A DNA stretch of 64,000 bases from NCBI RefSeq assembly GCF_000496755.2, contig NZ_AYKS02000033.1:62001-126000 (forward strand), written 5' to 3'. Source of the stretch: Serratia sp. DD3. Its GTDB lineage: Bacteria; Pseudomonadota; Gammaproteobacteria; Enterobacterales; Enterobacteriaceae. The position numbers were made by a program, and so were the translations under genes. Positions 47,614 to 59,926 of this stretch are shown piece after piece; positions within the stretch are counted from its first letter, which is position 1, and every line of letters begins with the position of its first letter. Under the pieces are notes generated by a model that did no database searches, had not been told where the DNA came from, and saw nothing but the letters and a program-made list of their open reading frames with translations.

Positions 47614-50600
47614 TGTGCCTTCTCCTCCCTTGGCTTCCGTAACACCTCATTAATATTGGGTTGATCGAGGCTACCGGTAATGTCATAACGAATAAACGAA
47701 ATCTTGCTCCACAAGGGGCCCAACACTTTCGAAGCAGCAAATACCGCGACCCCAACAATCGGGTTAATCACAAAGGCCGTCGCCACGCCCACTGTCGCAG
47801 AAATTTCTGGGGCAATCACTGCTTGCATGGCAATCTGCCGATTGACCAGATCAATATGCCCACTCATGCCAATATCAGCGGACAGGCCATCAATCAACAA
47901 GTTATCCGTATGCATTATGCCATTTTTCACACTGGCCGTGCCGCGTATTGAGTCAAAGTAAAACCCGCTACCAAAGATATCGCTAAAATCGAACTGCAAT
48001 TTGCGTAACAAAGCATCAAAGCTGACCAGACGCAATAACTGCCCAGCCCGCCCCGTCTCAATAACATCACTCTGGCCTTTACCCAAGTCAATGTCCAGCA
48101 TGCCGTTTAATGTATTGAACTGCGGCTTCCAGGGTTGCCCACGCCAATTCAGATCAAAATCAATATTGTAAGGCGCATTCTTCAATGGAATGGTTATGCC
48201 AAAGAAACCGACGGTCTGATCAATTTTACTGCCCTGTAGTTTACCTTTCAGCGCAGTTCGCTCCTCCTGGCTACTCTGTTTCCACAAACCTGTGACGTTC
48301 ATCCGACCATAGCCGGTATCCACCACGCCATGCTCCAAGACTAATTTGTCATCCAGATGCTTAATATCAGCTTCTACCATCCCCAGGTTCTGCCCCATAA
48401 ACCAGCAGGATTTACAGCGCAATATCAAAGAGGGCAACCCGCGGAACGAGATCTTCTCAGAGGTGGCAAATGGGTTACTCGGGCCAGTACCGTTGTTATC
48501 ATTGGAAAACTGCGGGTTATAATAAAGATAAGCGAGATCCGCACGCCATGGGCCATTGTCCGGTATCGACAAGCGGCCATCCAGCTCTTTGCCTTTAGCA
48601 ACTACCATCACACCCGCCAGCTGCTGTTCCACCGCGAGGTGGATATCACGCCACAGTTGTCCACCCAACTGTAATTGGCTGGTATTGAGTATCAGCATGG
48701 CCGGGAAATTAAAACTCCCCATGTTGTCTGAGCCACTGCGCTGTTTTTTTGCCGGAGCCATTAACGCTAACCATGGTTCACCATCCACTGTCGGCAAATT
48801 AAGGACTAACGATTTATCCTTGGGTAAGGCGGGCGTCACCGTCGTATTGTCGTCCCACACTGCGCGCGTCAAGTTCACCTGTTGTTTTGACAGTAACCAC
48901 TCACTATTAAAATGATTCTGCTTACCAACATTCCCTTTGAGCATAAACCCGTTCAGGCCACCATTAACATTAATACTAACCGGTAATACTTCGCCAGCTG
49001 CTTTACTCAGTGGAGCAGGTAAGTGACTACTTACTTTTTTCAGGTCGGCATTAACATCAATATTATAACTGGGCTGACCTGTTTGGTGAGGCAGATTAAT
49101 CGCCACCTTCCCTTGCCAACCGGCATTGCCGGCGAGCGATTTAGCCAGCTCAGGGGATAGCCCCTCAAGCTTGGCCAGTTGCCAGTTACCTTTCATAGCA
49201 ACGTTAACTTTATAGTTGTCAGCCCCGTCCTCAGTAGTAAAGTTGACCGCCAGCGGTTGCCCGAACCAATTAGCAGCCAGGGTATCACTCTCCAGGTTAC
49301 CGTTATTGAAACGGAATTTACCACTGACTTGTTCTAACTGACTGCCTAGGGGGTTAATCAATAACGCGTTGTTATTGAGCGTCACTTCACCTTTAGCAAT
49401 CACCTGCTCACCATTAAGTGGAATATCAAGATGTAAGCGCCCACTAACATTCCCCCCTACCTGCAATTCATCCAGAGCAGCTCCAACTGAATCATCCAAT
49501 GGCGTCTGTAGGAAATAGTCATGGATAGCCTGCCCTGTACCCGCGACTTCGGCATCAATAACTAGCCGTTGCATCAGGTAATCAGAGATCACCGCAGAGA
49601 TATTGCTACCCACGACATTACCCAACAGCGTCTTCGGAGCCTGCATCCACAAACCCTGGTTGGAGAAATCAAGATCAATAGCCAGATCATGCAACGCTGG
49701 CCAACCCGGCTGAAACTGGAAAGTGGCATGGCGCAACGGGACAGATACCTGGAAATGGCCCTCATTTTGCCTATAGGGAAAGTTTTGTGGATTACCGGCA
49801 TAGATCAGTGAAGCATTGTCTACCTGCCCCCCTTGAATAGCTGCGCTCAGGTAGTCCACCAGATGTTTACCCATCAAGGGTTCGGGGAAATAGCGCCAGG
49901 CATCAGCGCCATCATACAGACGGATCCCCGCGAGAATCTCCAGCCAGGGTTCCCCGTTCACCGGTTGCTGGTAACTGAAATCACCATTAGCCCACAGCGA
50001 TTTGGCTTGCACATCCAACCCCTGCCCCGCCAGTTCCCAGCCCTGGTCACTGTGCTGCCAAGTTAATGAGCCCCGCGCACGGCTTATCAACAATGGCGCA
50101 CGAAACATATCGCCATAGGGTAGTGTGCTATTGTTTAACGCTAAGGTCAGGCGGGCATGTTCCGTGCTCCCCTGTAATTCACCAGAAAAGTGATTTCCCC
50201 CCGGTAAACCTTGCCAAGGCTGCCAATTCAGATCCTGCCACCAGGCCTGAAAACGGATTTTTTCTGGCTGCTGCAGCGGAATATCCAGTGCCAACGCCGG
50301 TAACTTGCCTTGTGGTTGCAGGTGTTGCCAGTATGACATCAACGTTGGGCTGAGGAATGAGAAAGCCGGAAGCAACCCTTCAAGGCGTTCCAACTGAATA
50401 TTGCTGGCTCGGATACGCAGCTCTTCCTGCTGATTTGATCCGATGGGTTGGCGACGTTCTGGCAGCCATAGGGCGGTAAAAGCCCCCGGAGGCCAAGCCT
50501 GGCCATCGGTTTTCAGCTTCAGTTCCGGCACATGCAACTGCCAGCCACTGTCTTGGTTACTGAGCATCAACGCCAAATTATCCACCGCTAACTGGTGGCG

Positions 50601-51425
50601 ATCACTGCCTGCCAACCAACTGGCGGTCCCCTGCTTGAGTAAAGCATCCCCACTGCGAATTTGACCCGACTTGAGATGTAACCAAGCGGCAAGGCTGAAG
50701 TTGGCACTTTCCAGACCGGTGTTCGTTTTCAACCAGCGACTAAACCAGGGTTTCATGTCAATATCATCGGCCTGCAGATAAATAGTGCCGGTATTGAGTA
50801 AGCCTTCCTCATCACGCAGGTCCAGGCGCAGCTGTAGCTCACCATGCTGACCATTGAGCGTCGACAGGCTAAGCTGCCCCTCTGCGCGGTGGCGGTTATG
50901 ATTATTTAGCCAAGTGAGTTGCGGGATATGGAATTGAACTGGCGAGCCGGAGGGTGCCAGAAACGAGACCCGGCTGTCACGCAGAACAAAATGGTCCAAC
51001 TGATAGAGAAAAAGATCGGTGACTCTGCCCGGCTGGAGCCCATTGCTGTTCTCATCACTAGTGGTGAGCTGGGTGTTCAGATCGAGTTGTAGCTGATAGA
51101 AAGTCAGATCGCGGAAACGCCAACGCCAGTGCAACAAAGACTGCCACACATCTAACGCCAACGTCACCCGGGCTATCTGCAGGGAACTTTGCGGGAGCGT
51201 CAGGTGGATATTGCGGACTTCCAGTGTCGGCCCAAAGGTTTCCCAACTGCCTTGAACAAAGTCTGCTTCAACCGGCACCCCAGAGATGGCCTGCACTTTT
51301 TCCAGCAATTGCGGGCGATAGCGGTCCAGCTCAGGTAGCACCAAACGCAACCCGCTGATCAGCAATGCCACCACAACAATTAAAATGGTGCCTGTGGCTA
51401 ACAGGATCCCGGGCAGTCGCCTCAC
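47610..51425 (-). CDS. yhdP: AsmA-like phospholipid transport protein YhdP
   Basis: Very large AsmA-like (TamB/YdbH relative) protein anchored in the inner membrane and spanning the periplasm, implicated in phospholipid flow to the outer membrane. The product has 1271 residues from a GTG start (VRRLPGILL), preceded by AAGGAG at seven bases. A further 32 codons are open upstream but contain no family sequence. One N-terminal membrane helix (about 8-28) is followed by long beta-strand repeats and the conserved C-terminus VAPEISATVGVATAFVINPIVGVAVFAASKVLGPLWSKISFIRYDITGSLDQP. Confidence 0.92.
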   Translation of the reverse strand: MRRLPGILLATGTILIVVVALLISGLRLVLPELDRYRPQLLEKVQAISGVPVEADFVQGSWETFGPTLEVRNIHLTLPQSSLQIARVTLALDVWQSLLHWRWRFRDLTFYQLQLDLNTQLTTSDENSNGLQPGRVTDLFLYQLDHFVLRDSRVSFLAPSGSPVQFHIPQLTWLNNHNRHRAEGQLSLSTLNGQHGELQLRLDLRDEEGLLNTGTIYLQADDIDMKPWFSRWLKTNTGLESANFSLAAWLHLKSGQIRSGDALLKQGTASWLAGSDRHQLAVDNLALMLSNQDSGWQLHVPELKLKTDGQAWPPGAFTALWLPERRQPIGSNQQEELRIRASNIQLERLEGLLPAFSFLSPTLMSYWQHLQPQGKLPALALDIPLQQPEKIRFQAWWQDLNWQPWQGLPGGNHFSGELQGSTEHARLTLALNNSTLPYGDMFRAPLLISRARGSLTWQHSDQGWELAGQGLDVQAKSLWANGDFSYQQPVNGEPWLEILAGIRLYDGADAWRYFPEPLMGKHLVDYLSAAIQGGQVDNASLIYAGNPQNFPYRQNEGHFQVSVPLRHATFQFQPGWPALHDLAIDLDFSNQGLWMQAPKTLLGNVVGSNISAVISDYLMQRLVIDAEVAGTGQAIHDYFLQTPLDDSVGAALDELQVGGNVSGRLHLDIPLNGEQVIAKGEVTLNNNALLINPLGSQLEQVSGKFRFNNGNLESDTLAANWFGQPLAVNFTTEDGADNYKVNVAMKGNWQLAKLEGLSPELAKSLAGNAGWQGKVAINLPHQTGQPSYNIDVNADLKKVSSHLPAPLSKAAGEVLPVSINVNGGLNGFMLKGNVGKQNHFNSEWLLSKQQVNLTRAVWDDNTTVTPALPKDKSLVLNLPTVDGEPWLALMAPAKKQRSGSDNMGSFNFPAMLILNTSQLQLGGQLWRDIHLAVEQQLAGVMVVAKGKELDGRLSIPDNGPWRADLAYLYYNPQFSNDNNGTGPSNPFATSEKISFRGLPSLILRCKSCWFMGQNLGMVEADIKHLDDKLVLEHGVVDTGYGRMNVTGLWKQSSQEERTALKGKLQGSKIDQTVGFFGITIPLKNAPYNIDFDLNWRGQPWKPQFNTLNGMLDIDLGKGQSDVIETGRAGQLLRLVSFDALLRKLQFDFSDIFGSGFYFDSIRGTASVKNGIMHTDNLLIDGLSADIGMSGHIDLVNRQIAMQAVIAPEISATVGVATAFVINPIVGVAVFAASKVLGPLWSKISFIRYDITGSLDQPNINEVLRKPREEKAQ

Positions 51426-51525
51426 GCACTTCTCCTTGTTTCCGTTGACTGGCAACGTGAATTCTCTGCACCAGCGAGTCAGTCTACTGCCCCTACCAGG
51501 TAGGTGTTTCAGCACAACCAAGCCG

Positions 51526-52995
51526 CTACATCATCACAACATCAAACTGTTCCTGGCTGTACAACGGTTCGATCTGCACCTTAACCTGTTTACCCACAAA
51601 GATTTCGACCTCCGCCAGAGCATGGGACTCTTCACCTTTTAATGCATCACCCACGGCGGCTGACGCATAGACCAGGAAACGATCAGAATCGTAAGCATGG
51701 TGAACGCGCACAATTTCACGCATGATCTCATAACAGACGGTTTCTACCGTTTTCACCGTTCCTCGGCCATGACAGGTCGGGCAATCGTTGCACAGCACAT
51801 GTTCGATGCTTTCACGCGTCCGTTTACGCGTCATCTCTACTAATCCTAGCTGAGAGAAACCGTTGATCGTGGTTTTTACCCGATCTTTACTCAATGCCTG
51901 TTCTAGAGAATGCAATACCCGGCGACGATGCTCTTCATTACTCATATCAATAAAGTCGATAATGATAATGCCGCCCAGATTACGTAACCGTAACTGCCTG
52001 GCAATCGCCTGAGTGGCTTCAATATTGGTATTAAAGATGGTTTCATCAAGATTACGGTGACCAACAAAAGCCCCCGTATTGATATCCACGGTGGTCATCG
52101 CTTCAGTTTGATCAATAATCAAATAACCACCGGACTTCAACTCAACCTTACGTTCCAGCGCCCGTTGAATTTCGTTTTCCACATCGTACAAATCGAAAAT
52201 CGGTTGGCTACCGGCATATAGTTCAAGTTTGTGGCTAATATCCGGAATATACTCGCTGGTGAACTCCACCAGTTGATCATGGGTCAGCCGTGAATCGATA
52301 CGGATCCGATCCAGCGCCGCTCCGGCAAAATCACGCAGAATGCGGTGTGCCAGCGCTAACTCACCATACAGTTTGCACTTGGTCTGGTTACGCTTTTTGC
52401 GCTCCATCACCTTGGTCCACAGACGCTTGAGAAAAGCCGCATCCTGTGCCAACTCCTCTTCACCCACGCCTTCAGCCGCAGTGCGGATGATAAAACCACC
52501 TAAATCGTCGCAATATCCCGCTACCGCCGCCTTGAGTCGTTCACGTTCGGCCTCACTTTCAATCCGCTGAGAAACGCCCACATGGGCGGCTCCGGGCATA
52601 AAAACCAGATAACGTGAAGGCAAGGTAATATCCGTTGTCAGCCGAGCCCCTTTAGTACCCAGCGGATCTTTCACCACCTGAACCATCAGATCCTGCCCTT
52701 GGCGAACCAATTCGGCAATATCACGTACATTGAAATTCTTTTGTTCATCACCCGCGACACACTCGGTGTGCGGCATGATATCGGAAGCATGCAAGAATGC
52801 TGCCTTATCCAGGCCAATATCGACAAAAGCCGCCTGCATACCGGGCAACACCCGGCTGACGCGCCCTTTGTAGATATTACCCACGATACCGCGCTTAGCT
52901 TCGCGCTCAATATGGATCTCTTGCAGAATACCGCCATCAATATAGGCAACCCGCGTTTCAGCCGGTGTGATATTAACCAGTAACTCAGCTGTCAT
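51526..52995 (-). CDS. rng: Ribonuclease G
   Basis: Single-strand-specific endoribonuclease that matures the 16S rRNA 5' end and degrades some mRNAs. The product is 489 residues, identical in length to Escherichia RNase G. It has an S1 domain at about 39-120 (GNIYKGRVSRVLPGMQAAFVDIG) and the DNase-I-like catalytic region with Asp in TTVDINTGAF and Asp in IIIDFIDM. The zinc-link CPTCHGRGT is also present. It ends 100 bases before yhdP and follows yhdE. Confidence 0.96.
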   Translation of the reverse strand: MTAELLVNITPAETRVAYIDGGILQEIHIEREAKRGIVGNIYKGRVSRVLPGMQAAFVDIGLDKAAFLHASDIMPHTECVAGDEQKNFNVRDIAELVRQGQDLMVQVVKDPLGTKGARLTTDITLPSRYLVFMPGAAHVGVSQRIESEAERERLKAAVAGYCDDLGGFIIRTAAEGVGEEELAQDAAFLKRLWTKVMERKKRNQTKCKLYGELALAHRILRDFAGAALDRIRIDSRLTHDQLVEFTSEYIPDISHKLELYAGSQPIFDLYDVENEIQRALERKVELKSGGYLIIDQTEAMTTVDINTGAFVGHRNLDETIFNTNIEATQAIARQLRLRNLGGIIIIDFIDMSNEEHRRRVLHSLEQALSKDRVKTTINGFSQLGLVEMTRKRTRESIEHVLCNDCPTCHGRGTVKTVETVCYEIMREIVRVHHAYDSDRFLVYASAAVGDALKGEESHALAEVEIFVGKQVKVQIEPLYSQEQFDVVMM

Positions 52996-53094
52996 GTTCT
53001 CTCCTCGGAGCCTGGGTATGGGTTGCCATTAACCTTCCATTCTTCACCATCGCCAACTTTATACCGTGTGAACGACTATAGGGATGCAACACCA

Positions 53095-53679
53095 TCAACC
53101 GACCCTTGCTTTTTGTAATGCAATAAAATGATTGAACAGTTCCTGAGTCTCCACCAAGGGTAAGCCAACCACTGCGTGATAACTCCCGGTTATCGTTCTG
53201 ACGAAACACCCGCCCTTTCCCTGGATCCCATAGGCGCCCGCTTTATCCATCGGCTCACCGGTGGCGATATAGTCGCGAATATCTTGCGGCAACAAAGTGC
53301 GGAATGTCACCTCAGTCACCACCCGTTGGCACAGCACGTCCCGCTGGTCAGCAATCGCCACTGCCGTCATCACCTGATGTTGCCTACCTGATAATGCCGC
53401 CAGCATTTGCGCCGCATGTTGCTCATCCTGAGGTTTTTCCAGTATCTCGCCATCCAGCACCACAATGGTATCCGCCCCCAACACAGGCCGATCTGGTGGT
53501 GCCAGAAGCACACCGGCACGGGCCTTATCTTGCGCCAGACGGCAAACATAATTTTCCGCTGTTTCACTCTCCTGACGTTGCTCTTGCGTATGCGTCAAAA
53601 TAACGTCAAACGAAATGCCAAGCAGAGTCAGTAACTCACGCCGACGCGGTGAAGCAGAAGCAAGATAAAGCGACGACAT
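53095..53679 (-). CDS. yhdE: Maf-family dTTP/UTP pyrophosphatase YhdE
   Basis: House-cleaning nucleotide pyrophosphatase that hydrolyses dTTP, UTP and modified pyrimidine nucleotides. The 194-residue product has the Maf motif [16 protein letters not shown] at residues 5-20 and [16 protein letters not shown] (about 67-82). It also shows [17 protein letters not shown] [13 protein letters not shown] and [12 protein letters not shown]. The start MSSLYLAS has AGGTGA six bases upstream; an eight-codon longer start overlaps it. It lies between mreD and rng, as in other enterics. Confidence 0.93.
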   Translation of the reverse strand: MSSLYLASASPRRRELLTLLGISFDVILTHTQEQRQESETAENYVCRLAQDKARAGVLLAPPDRPVLGADTIVVLDGEILEKPQDEQHAAQMLAALSGRQHQVMTAVAIADQRDVLCQRVVTEVTFRTLLPQDIRDYIATGEPMDKAGAYGIQGKGGCFVRTITGSYHAVVGLPLVETQELFNHFIALQKARVG

Positions 53680-53689
53680 CAATATCACC

Positions 53690-54178
53690 TCATTGTACGG
53701 CAAACTGACGGCGAATCTTGCGCATCAGCAAGAATAGCCATGGCCACAGCACACCATTGACGACACTGCTCCAGAATATCTCCGGGCGGAAAGAAACGTT
53801 GATCACCATAAACTCAGCCCAGAAGACAATCACATCCATGGCCAATGATAACAGCACCACCACCAGCGCTTGTTGCCACAGGGCCATATTGCGGAACAAT
53901 TGACATTTGAATGCTACCAGGTAGGCAATGACCCCGAGCGCCAACGCACGCACTCCGAGCGTTGACCCCAGGATCAGGTCCATGATAAACCCGAGAATAA
54001 ACCCCGTCCCCACATTAACCCGATGTGGTAAAGCCATCACCCAATAAGTCAGGATCAGCAATAACCAAGAGGGGCGGAACATATAAATCTGCTCCGGCCA
54101 TGGCATGATTTGCAGCACTAATGCGATTAAAAACGACAGCCAGATTATCCAGCGCCCATGGCTGCGATAACTGTTCAT
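53690..54178 (-). CDS. mreD: Rod-shape protein MreD
   Basis: Inner-membrane component of the elongasome that works with MreC and RodA/PBP2 in lateral wall growth. The 162-residue product is hydrophobic with about five membrane segments and the conserved [21 protein letters not shown]. The start overlaps the mreC stop by four bases, and yhdE follows after ten. Confidence 0.94.
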   Translation of the reverse strand: MNSYRSHGRWIIWLSFLIALVLQIMPWPEQIYMFRPSWLLLILTYWVMALPHRVNVGTGFILGFIMDLILGSTLGVRALALGVIAYLVAFKCQLFRNMALWQQALVVVLLSLAMDVIVFWAEFMVINVSFRPEIFWSSVVNGVLWPWLFLLMRKIRRQFAVQ

Positions 54179-55185
54179 CTAGGCGCTCCAGCGCCCGTGG
54201 GCGTGCTGGAAGGAACACTTTGGGGCTGCGTGGTTTCGGCCGCTGGCGGCGGTGCCGGCGGCCCCATGGCATCCGCTGGGGGTAATACATGCGGCATCAT
54301 TTGCATTAAACGGTCATTGGCAACACGATGTACTTCGTCGGGCGCTAATGGCATCACACCATTACGATCTGCCCCCCACAGCAACAATAAATAACGCAAA
54401 CGTTGTAAGCCTGCCGTAGGTCGAGCCTGAATCACGGTATAAGCACGTTCATTATCCACCTTCACCGAAGAAACCACCGCGACCGGATACCCCTCGGGGA
54501 AACGACCACCTAAACCGGAAGTCACCAAAACATCGCCGACACGGATATCGGTATTACTCGGTAAATGTTCCAGTTGCAAGTCATCCGTACAACCGCTACC
54601 CGCAGCAATGACGCGGATATCGTTACGCAACACCTGGATAGGTAGAGCATGGGAAGCATCACAAATCAGCAGGACACGACTGGTCATTTTCGCCACGGCC
54701 ACCACCTGCCCAACCACGCCTTTATCGCTGATAACCGGCTGACCGACATACACCCCGTTGTCGGAACCTTTGTCGATCACCACTTGGTCGGTATAAGGAT
54801 CAGTGTCAGTAGATATCACCTGCGCGACCATTTTTTGTTCATCCTGACGTAAAGGAGAACCTAATAGTTCACGCAAACGGGCATTTTCCTGTGTGAATTG
54901 ACCAAGAAGAAGGGTATCGCTGTTTTTCAGTAACAGTTCCTGCCGTAGAGCACGATTTTCCAGTTCCAACTGTTGGCGAGTAGCCAACGTTTCAGACATG
55001 CTGTCCAAAAGCTTACGCGGCCCATTGGCCAAAAAATAAAAAGGGCTGACAGCGGTATCCATGTAATTACGTATTTTACCGAAGGTACCGAGTCGGCGGT
55101 CAGCAACGATCAGGACCAGAGCCACGATCACTGCCAGAAAAAGGCGTAACTGCAGGGAAGGTCCCCTGCTAAAAATTGGCTTCAT
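54175..55185 (-). CDS. mreC: Rod-shape protein MreC
   Basis: Bitopic protein that scaffolds the elongasome in the periplasm and activates PBP2. The 336-residue product has one membrane helix (about 12-27), a coiled coil (about 65-100, [22 protein letters not shown]) and a beta-barrel domain ([33 protein letters not shown]). A proline/alanine-rich disordered tail ends it (about 305-336). It is shorter than the 367 residues in Escherichia, the difference being in this tail. It follows mreB by 90 bases. Confidence 0.94.
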   Translation of the reverse strand: MKPIFSRGPSLQLRLFLAVIVALVLIVADRRLGTFGKIRNYMDTAVSPFYFLANGPRKLLDSMSETLATRQQLELENRALRQELLLKNSDTLLLGQFTQENARLRELLGSPLRQDEQKMVAQVISTDTDPYTDQVVIDKGSDNGVYVGQPVISDKGVVGQVVAVAKMTSRVLLICDASHALPIQVLRNDIRVIAAGSGCTDDLQLEHLPSNTDIRVGDVLVTSGLGGRFPEGYPVAVVSSVKVDNERAYTVIQARPTAGLQRLRYLLLLWGADRNGVMPLAPDEVHRVANDRLMQMMPHVLPPADAMGPPAPPPAAETTQPQSVPSSTPTGAGAPR

Positions 55186-55275
55186 AAATTATGCGCGTTC
55201 CTCGACAACAGATAGAGGAGAGCACCAGATGCCGTTAACGCCATCTGTTACACTCCCTCCACTCTGGGCTGCAAG

Positions 55276-56646
<1,371 letters not shown>

Positions 56647-58617
56647 TTAAACACGATAATGACGTGAATATTTTTTACAACTCACGTCGATAGGTTCCGC
56701 CAGAGCAAAAAAATCACCCTGTCCACCGTGAACTCCACAGGCTTTCAACGTCTGCCACTCATTGCGCGAACGAACCCCCACAGCAAAAACCTTAGTCTGA
56801 GTACCTTCACAAGCCCCAGCCAAACTCTGCACAAAGAGTTGGTTCTCATCACGCCGATCAATACTCCTCACCAACCCCGGGTGAAGTTTAACAATCTCCA
56901 CCGGTAACGACTTGATATAAGAGATACTGACCAGCGTTAATCCAGCCTGAGAAATAATCAAGCGACAACCCAAGCCCGTAATCAATCGTAACACCTGACG
57001 CAAACGGTCGATATGTTGACACACATCTGCCTCAGCAAGTTCAATCAGAATTCTCCTACGGTAACTTTTTTCACACTGTAACAGCATATCGCGCAAACAA
57101 CGTTGAAAACTACGCTGCAATAATGAGCTAACACACAGGGGAAATGCCAGATCCTCTTCCGGCCATAACGCCAATAACGGAATGATGCGACTAACATGCT
57201 GGCGGTCATAACTCTCTGCCAAGCCAAACTGCTCGATCAGCGGTAGATACTCCGCAGGCAGTAACTCCTGTGTACCATCATAGATACGGCTCATCACCTT
57301 ACGGTGATGCACATCTCCCTGGATGGTGATCGCCGGTTGCAAATAAAGACGCGGCCCACCACGGGCCAGTACCTGTTCGAGCAAAGTGCGCCATTTAACA
57401 TTACCACGCCCTTTCTCAGGCACATCACTATCATAAACATACCAACCATTCTCTCCTTGCAGTACGGCATTTCGGCTGGCCTGTTCTGCCTGATCGATTA
57501 TCTGCTCTGTGGTTTGCCCACTACGGTAAGCGACAATACCAATATGTAAGAAGGCTTCACGATCAACGATCTGCATCGTTGGTGGTAAACTATCGATAGC
57601 ATTAATCAATTGGGCAGCGATCACATCCGCCTCTTTTAGCGTGCGATGCGGCAATAAAACAGCAAAGTCACTGTGAAAATAGCGGGCCAGCAGTGCGGCA
57701 GGGTAGCGCATGATAAAAGTAGAAAGCAGGTTCACCAACAAGTACATCAACTCCTGTACTGCGGCGCTGCCATGAGCTTCACGCAAGGTATCGAAATCAG
57801 GCAAGCGCACTATCATCACAATCCCGTGAGCCCCTTCCTCCTCCAACAGCGTCGTGAGCTGATTATCAAAAAACAAACGGTTATTCAGACCCGTCTTGGC
57901 ATCTTGTGCGGCAAACGCGCGGATCAGGGTATCAACCCGGCTGCGTTCCTCGCGTGCTTCCGCCAAATCCGCTAGTAGGCGGTCTAGTGCACCACTCACA
58001 CTGGCGGGCCATTCACGCACATCGCCCTTCAATACATCTTCCCGCTCACCGTTAAGAATACGTCGCGCTCGATGCTCAAGGCGCTCTTCACCCTCTGCCT
58101 GTTCACGTAACCAGCGCAAACTGAGCATCAGGATCATCAGCATGACAATAATAGACAGGGTTACCGCACCGGTGGATTGCAATGAGAATACGTTCACCGC
58201 GAATGGATCACGATAGGTGATCTTCAACTGGGTACCAGGATGATGCATCAACTCCAACGAAATTTGCCGATAGCCCATCAGTGTTCCCCATGGCGTTGTT
58301 GGCATAGGTACGTTGTAAGATAAAAGGGGGTGATTTTCGCTATCCGCTTCGATTGTTGCTAGGGGATGTTTTTCGCTATCCACTTCGATTGTTGCTATCC
58401 CTAGCGGCTTCATCACTTGCGGTACCCAGATGTTCAAGTCTGATATCTGGCCGAGCAACATAGCCTGATCAAAAGACGTTGCCAAGGCTTCAAAGCGACG
58501 TTCCATACGTTCTTGCGTGATAGAGAAGAAACTGTATGAACACCCAATCAACACTAAAAACATCGCCAATACCACCAGCAGAGTAATTAATGCAGAGAGT
58601 TTGGTGGTGAATCTCAT
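56647..58617 (-). CDS. csrD: RNase E specificity factor CsrD
   Basis: Membrane-bound regulator that targets CsrB/CsrC small RNAs for RNase E decay, freeing CsrA. The 656-residue product from MRFTTKLSAL has two membrane helices (about 8-32 and 146-168), a HAMP-like linker, and degenerate GGDEF and EAL domains. The GGDEF motif reads HSDFA and the EAL signature KVMSR, so neither domain should make or break c-di-GMP, as in Escherichia CsrD. The periplasmic loop carries a 12-residue tandem duplication (ATIEVDSEKHPL, ATIEADSENHPL). Confidence 0.92.
   Translation of the reverse strand: MRFTTKLSALITLLVVLAMFLVLIGCSYSFFSITQERMERRFEALATSFDQAMLLGQISDLNIWVPQVMKPLGIATIEVDSEKHPLATIEADSENHPLLSYNVPMPTTPWGTLMGYRQISLELMHHPGTQLKITYRDPFAVNVFSLQSTGAVTLSIIVMLMILMLSLRWLREQAEGEERLEHRARRILNGEREDVLKGDVREWPASVSGALDRLLADLAEAREERSRVDTLIRAFAAQDAKTGLNNRLFFDNQLTTLLEEEGAHGIVMIVRLPDFDTLREAHGSAAVQELMYLLVNLLSTFIMRYPAALLARYFHSDFAVLLPHRTLKEADVIAAQLINAIDSLPPTMQIVDREAFLHIGIVAYRSGQTTEQIIDQAEQASRNAVLQGENGWYVYDSDVPEKGRGNVKWRTLLEQVLARGGPRLYLQPAITIQGDVHHRKVMSRIYDGTQELLPAEYLPLIEQFGLAESYDRQHVSRIIPLLALWPEEDLAFPLCVSSLLQRSFQRCLRDMLLQCEKSYRRRILIELAEADVCQHIDRLRQVLRLITGLGCRLIISQAGLTLVSISYIKSLPVEIVKLHPGLVRSIDRRDENQLFVQSLAGACEGTQTKVFAVGVRSRNEWQTLKACGVHGGQGDFFALAEPIDVSCKKYSRHYRV
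58325..58396 (-). repeat. 36-bp tandem duplication inside csrD
   Basis: Two adjacent 36-base units, 58325-58360 and 58361-58396, match at 33 of 36 positions. They add exactly 12 codons, so the frame is kept. The duplicated segment lies in the periplasmic loop between the two membrane helices of CsrD. Confidence 0.9.
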
Positions 58618-58874
58618 CCTTGTACCTTGCCCGTGATGATTAAATAAAGAGTCAGCTTTTCTCGCCACCCTTCAAGATGAAGAGTTGCTGACTACCTGCG
58701 CCAATCGAACAAATAAAATTGTGCAAACTATTTTTTTTGCTCACCCGTGATTACCTACCGACCCTTTCAATCAACCTGAATGTAAAAAACCGGATCTTGC
58801 TCAAAGGCATTGCTGCCCCTTATCACCTGCAGTAACTTTAAGTATAGAGAATAAAAAACAAGGGGAATAATGAC

Positions 58875-59852
58875 ATGCGTGCATTGTTATTGGAACAACG
58901 AGACAATCAAGTCCTGGCGCAAGTGACAGAGATAGACAGCGCTCAATTACCAGAGGGTGAGGTGCTGGTCGATATCAACTGGTCAAGCCTTAACTATAAA
59001 GATGCGCTAGCCATTACCGGCAAAGGAAAGGTCATTCGTCATTTTCCCATGGTGCCGGGTATCGACTTTGCCGGAAAGGTTCACAGCAGTACAGACCCAC
59101 GTTTTAAACCGGGTCAGCAGGTTATCCTCACTGGCTGGGGTGTCGGTGAAAATCACTGGGGGGGCTTGGCAGAACAGGCCCGTGTCTGCGCCGAATGGCT
59201 ATCACTACTGCCATCAGGGCTGAGTGAACGCCAGGCGATGATCCTCGGCACTGCGGGTCTGACCGCCATGTTATGCGTGATGGCGCTGGAAGAGGGGGGA
59301 GTTACCCCCAACAATGGTGATGTTCTGGTCACCGGAGCCAGTGGTGGCGTAGGGAGTACCGCTGTCGCCCTGCTTGCTGCCCTGGGCTATAACGTCACCG
59401 CGATCAGTGGCCGCAGTAGCAATACCGACTATTTACACTCACTGGGAGCCAAAACCGTTTTGCCACGCAGCGACTATCTTGAATTACCACGTCCATTGGA
59501 GAAACAGCTCTGGGCGGGAGCCATTGATACGGTTGGCGACAAATTACTGGCTCGCGTATTGGCACAGATGAATTATAACGGCACCGTTGCTGCCTGTGGG
59601 CTAGCGGGGGGCTACCAACTGCCAACCACCGTGATGCCCTTTATTCTGCGCAATGTTCGTCTGCAAGGGGTGGATTCGGTACAAACCCCGTTACATCGCC
59701 GCCAAATGGCCTGGGAACGCCTGGCCACCCTCCTGCCGGAGAGTTTCTACCAACAGGCAACTCAGGAAATTCAACTGGAAGATGTCCCTGCTACCGCGGC
59801 CGCCCTGATCAATAACCAGGTGACAGGCCGTACCTTGGTAAAGGTCCGCTGA
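58875..59852 (+). CDS. acuI: Acrylyl-CoA reductase AcuI (YhdH)
   Basis: NADPH-dependent medium-chain oxidoreductase that reduces toxic acrylyl-CoA to propionyl-CoA. The 325-residue product has the catalytic-domain motif WSSLNYKDALAITGKGKV (about residues 36-53), the NADPH-binding GASGGVGSTAVALLAALGY (about 155-173), and the family C-terminus LINNQVTGRTLVKVR. No zinc-binding cysteines are present, as is normal for this branch. It is divergent from csrD across about 257 bases. Confidence 0.92.
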   Translation: MRALLLEQRDNQVLAQVTEIDSAQLPEGEVLVDINWSSLNYKDALAITGKGKVIRHFPMVPGIDFAGKVHSSTDPRFKPGQQVILTGWGVGENHWGGLAEQARVCAEWLSLLPSGLSERQAMILGTAGLTAMLCVMALEEGGVTPNNGDVLVTGASGGVGSTAVALLAALGYNVTAISGRSSNTDYLHSLGAKTVLPRSDYLELPRPLEKQLWAGAIDTVGDKLLARVLAQMNYNGTVAACGLAGGYQLPTTVMPFILRNVRLQGVDSVQTPLHRRQMAWERLATLLPESFYQQATQEIQLEDVPATAAALINNQVTGRTLVKVR

Positions 59853-59873
59853 CAGCTGCGAGTCGCTCTACAC

Positions 59874-59926
59874 CCCCTTGTCATACAAGCTGCTGCAAAG
59901 TTTACTGCAGCTTGCATAACAAGGGG
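59874..59926. terminator. Long imperfect hairpin after acuI
   Basis: CCCCTTGT (59874-59881) pairs with ACAAGGGG (59919-59926), and inside it CAAGCTGC pairs with GCAGCTTG. The whole 53-base element folds on itself and lies 21 bases after acuI. It could be a terminator or one copy of a palindromic intergenic repeat. Confidence 0.55.
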
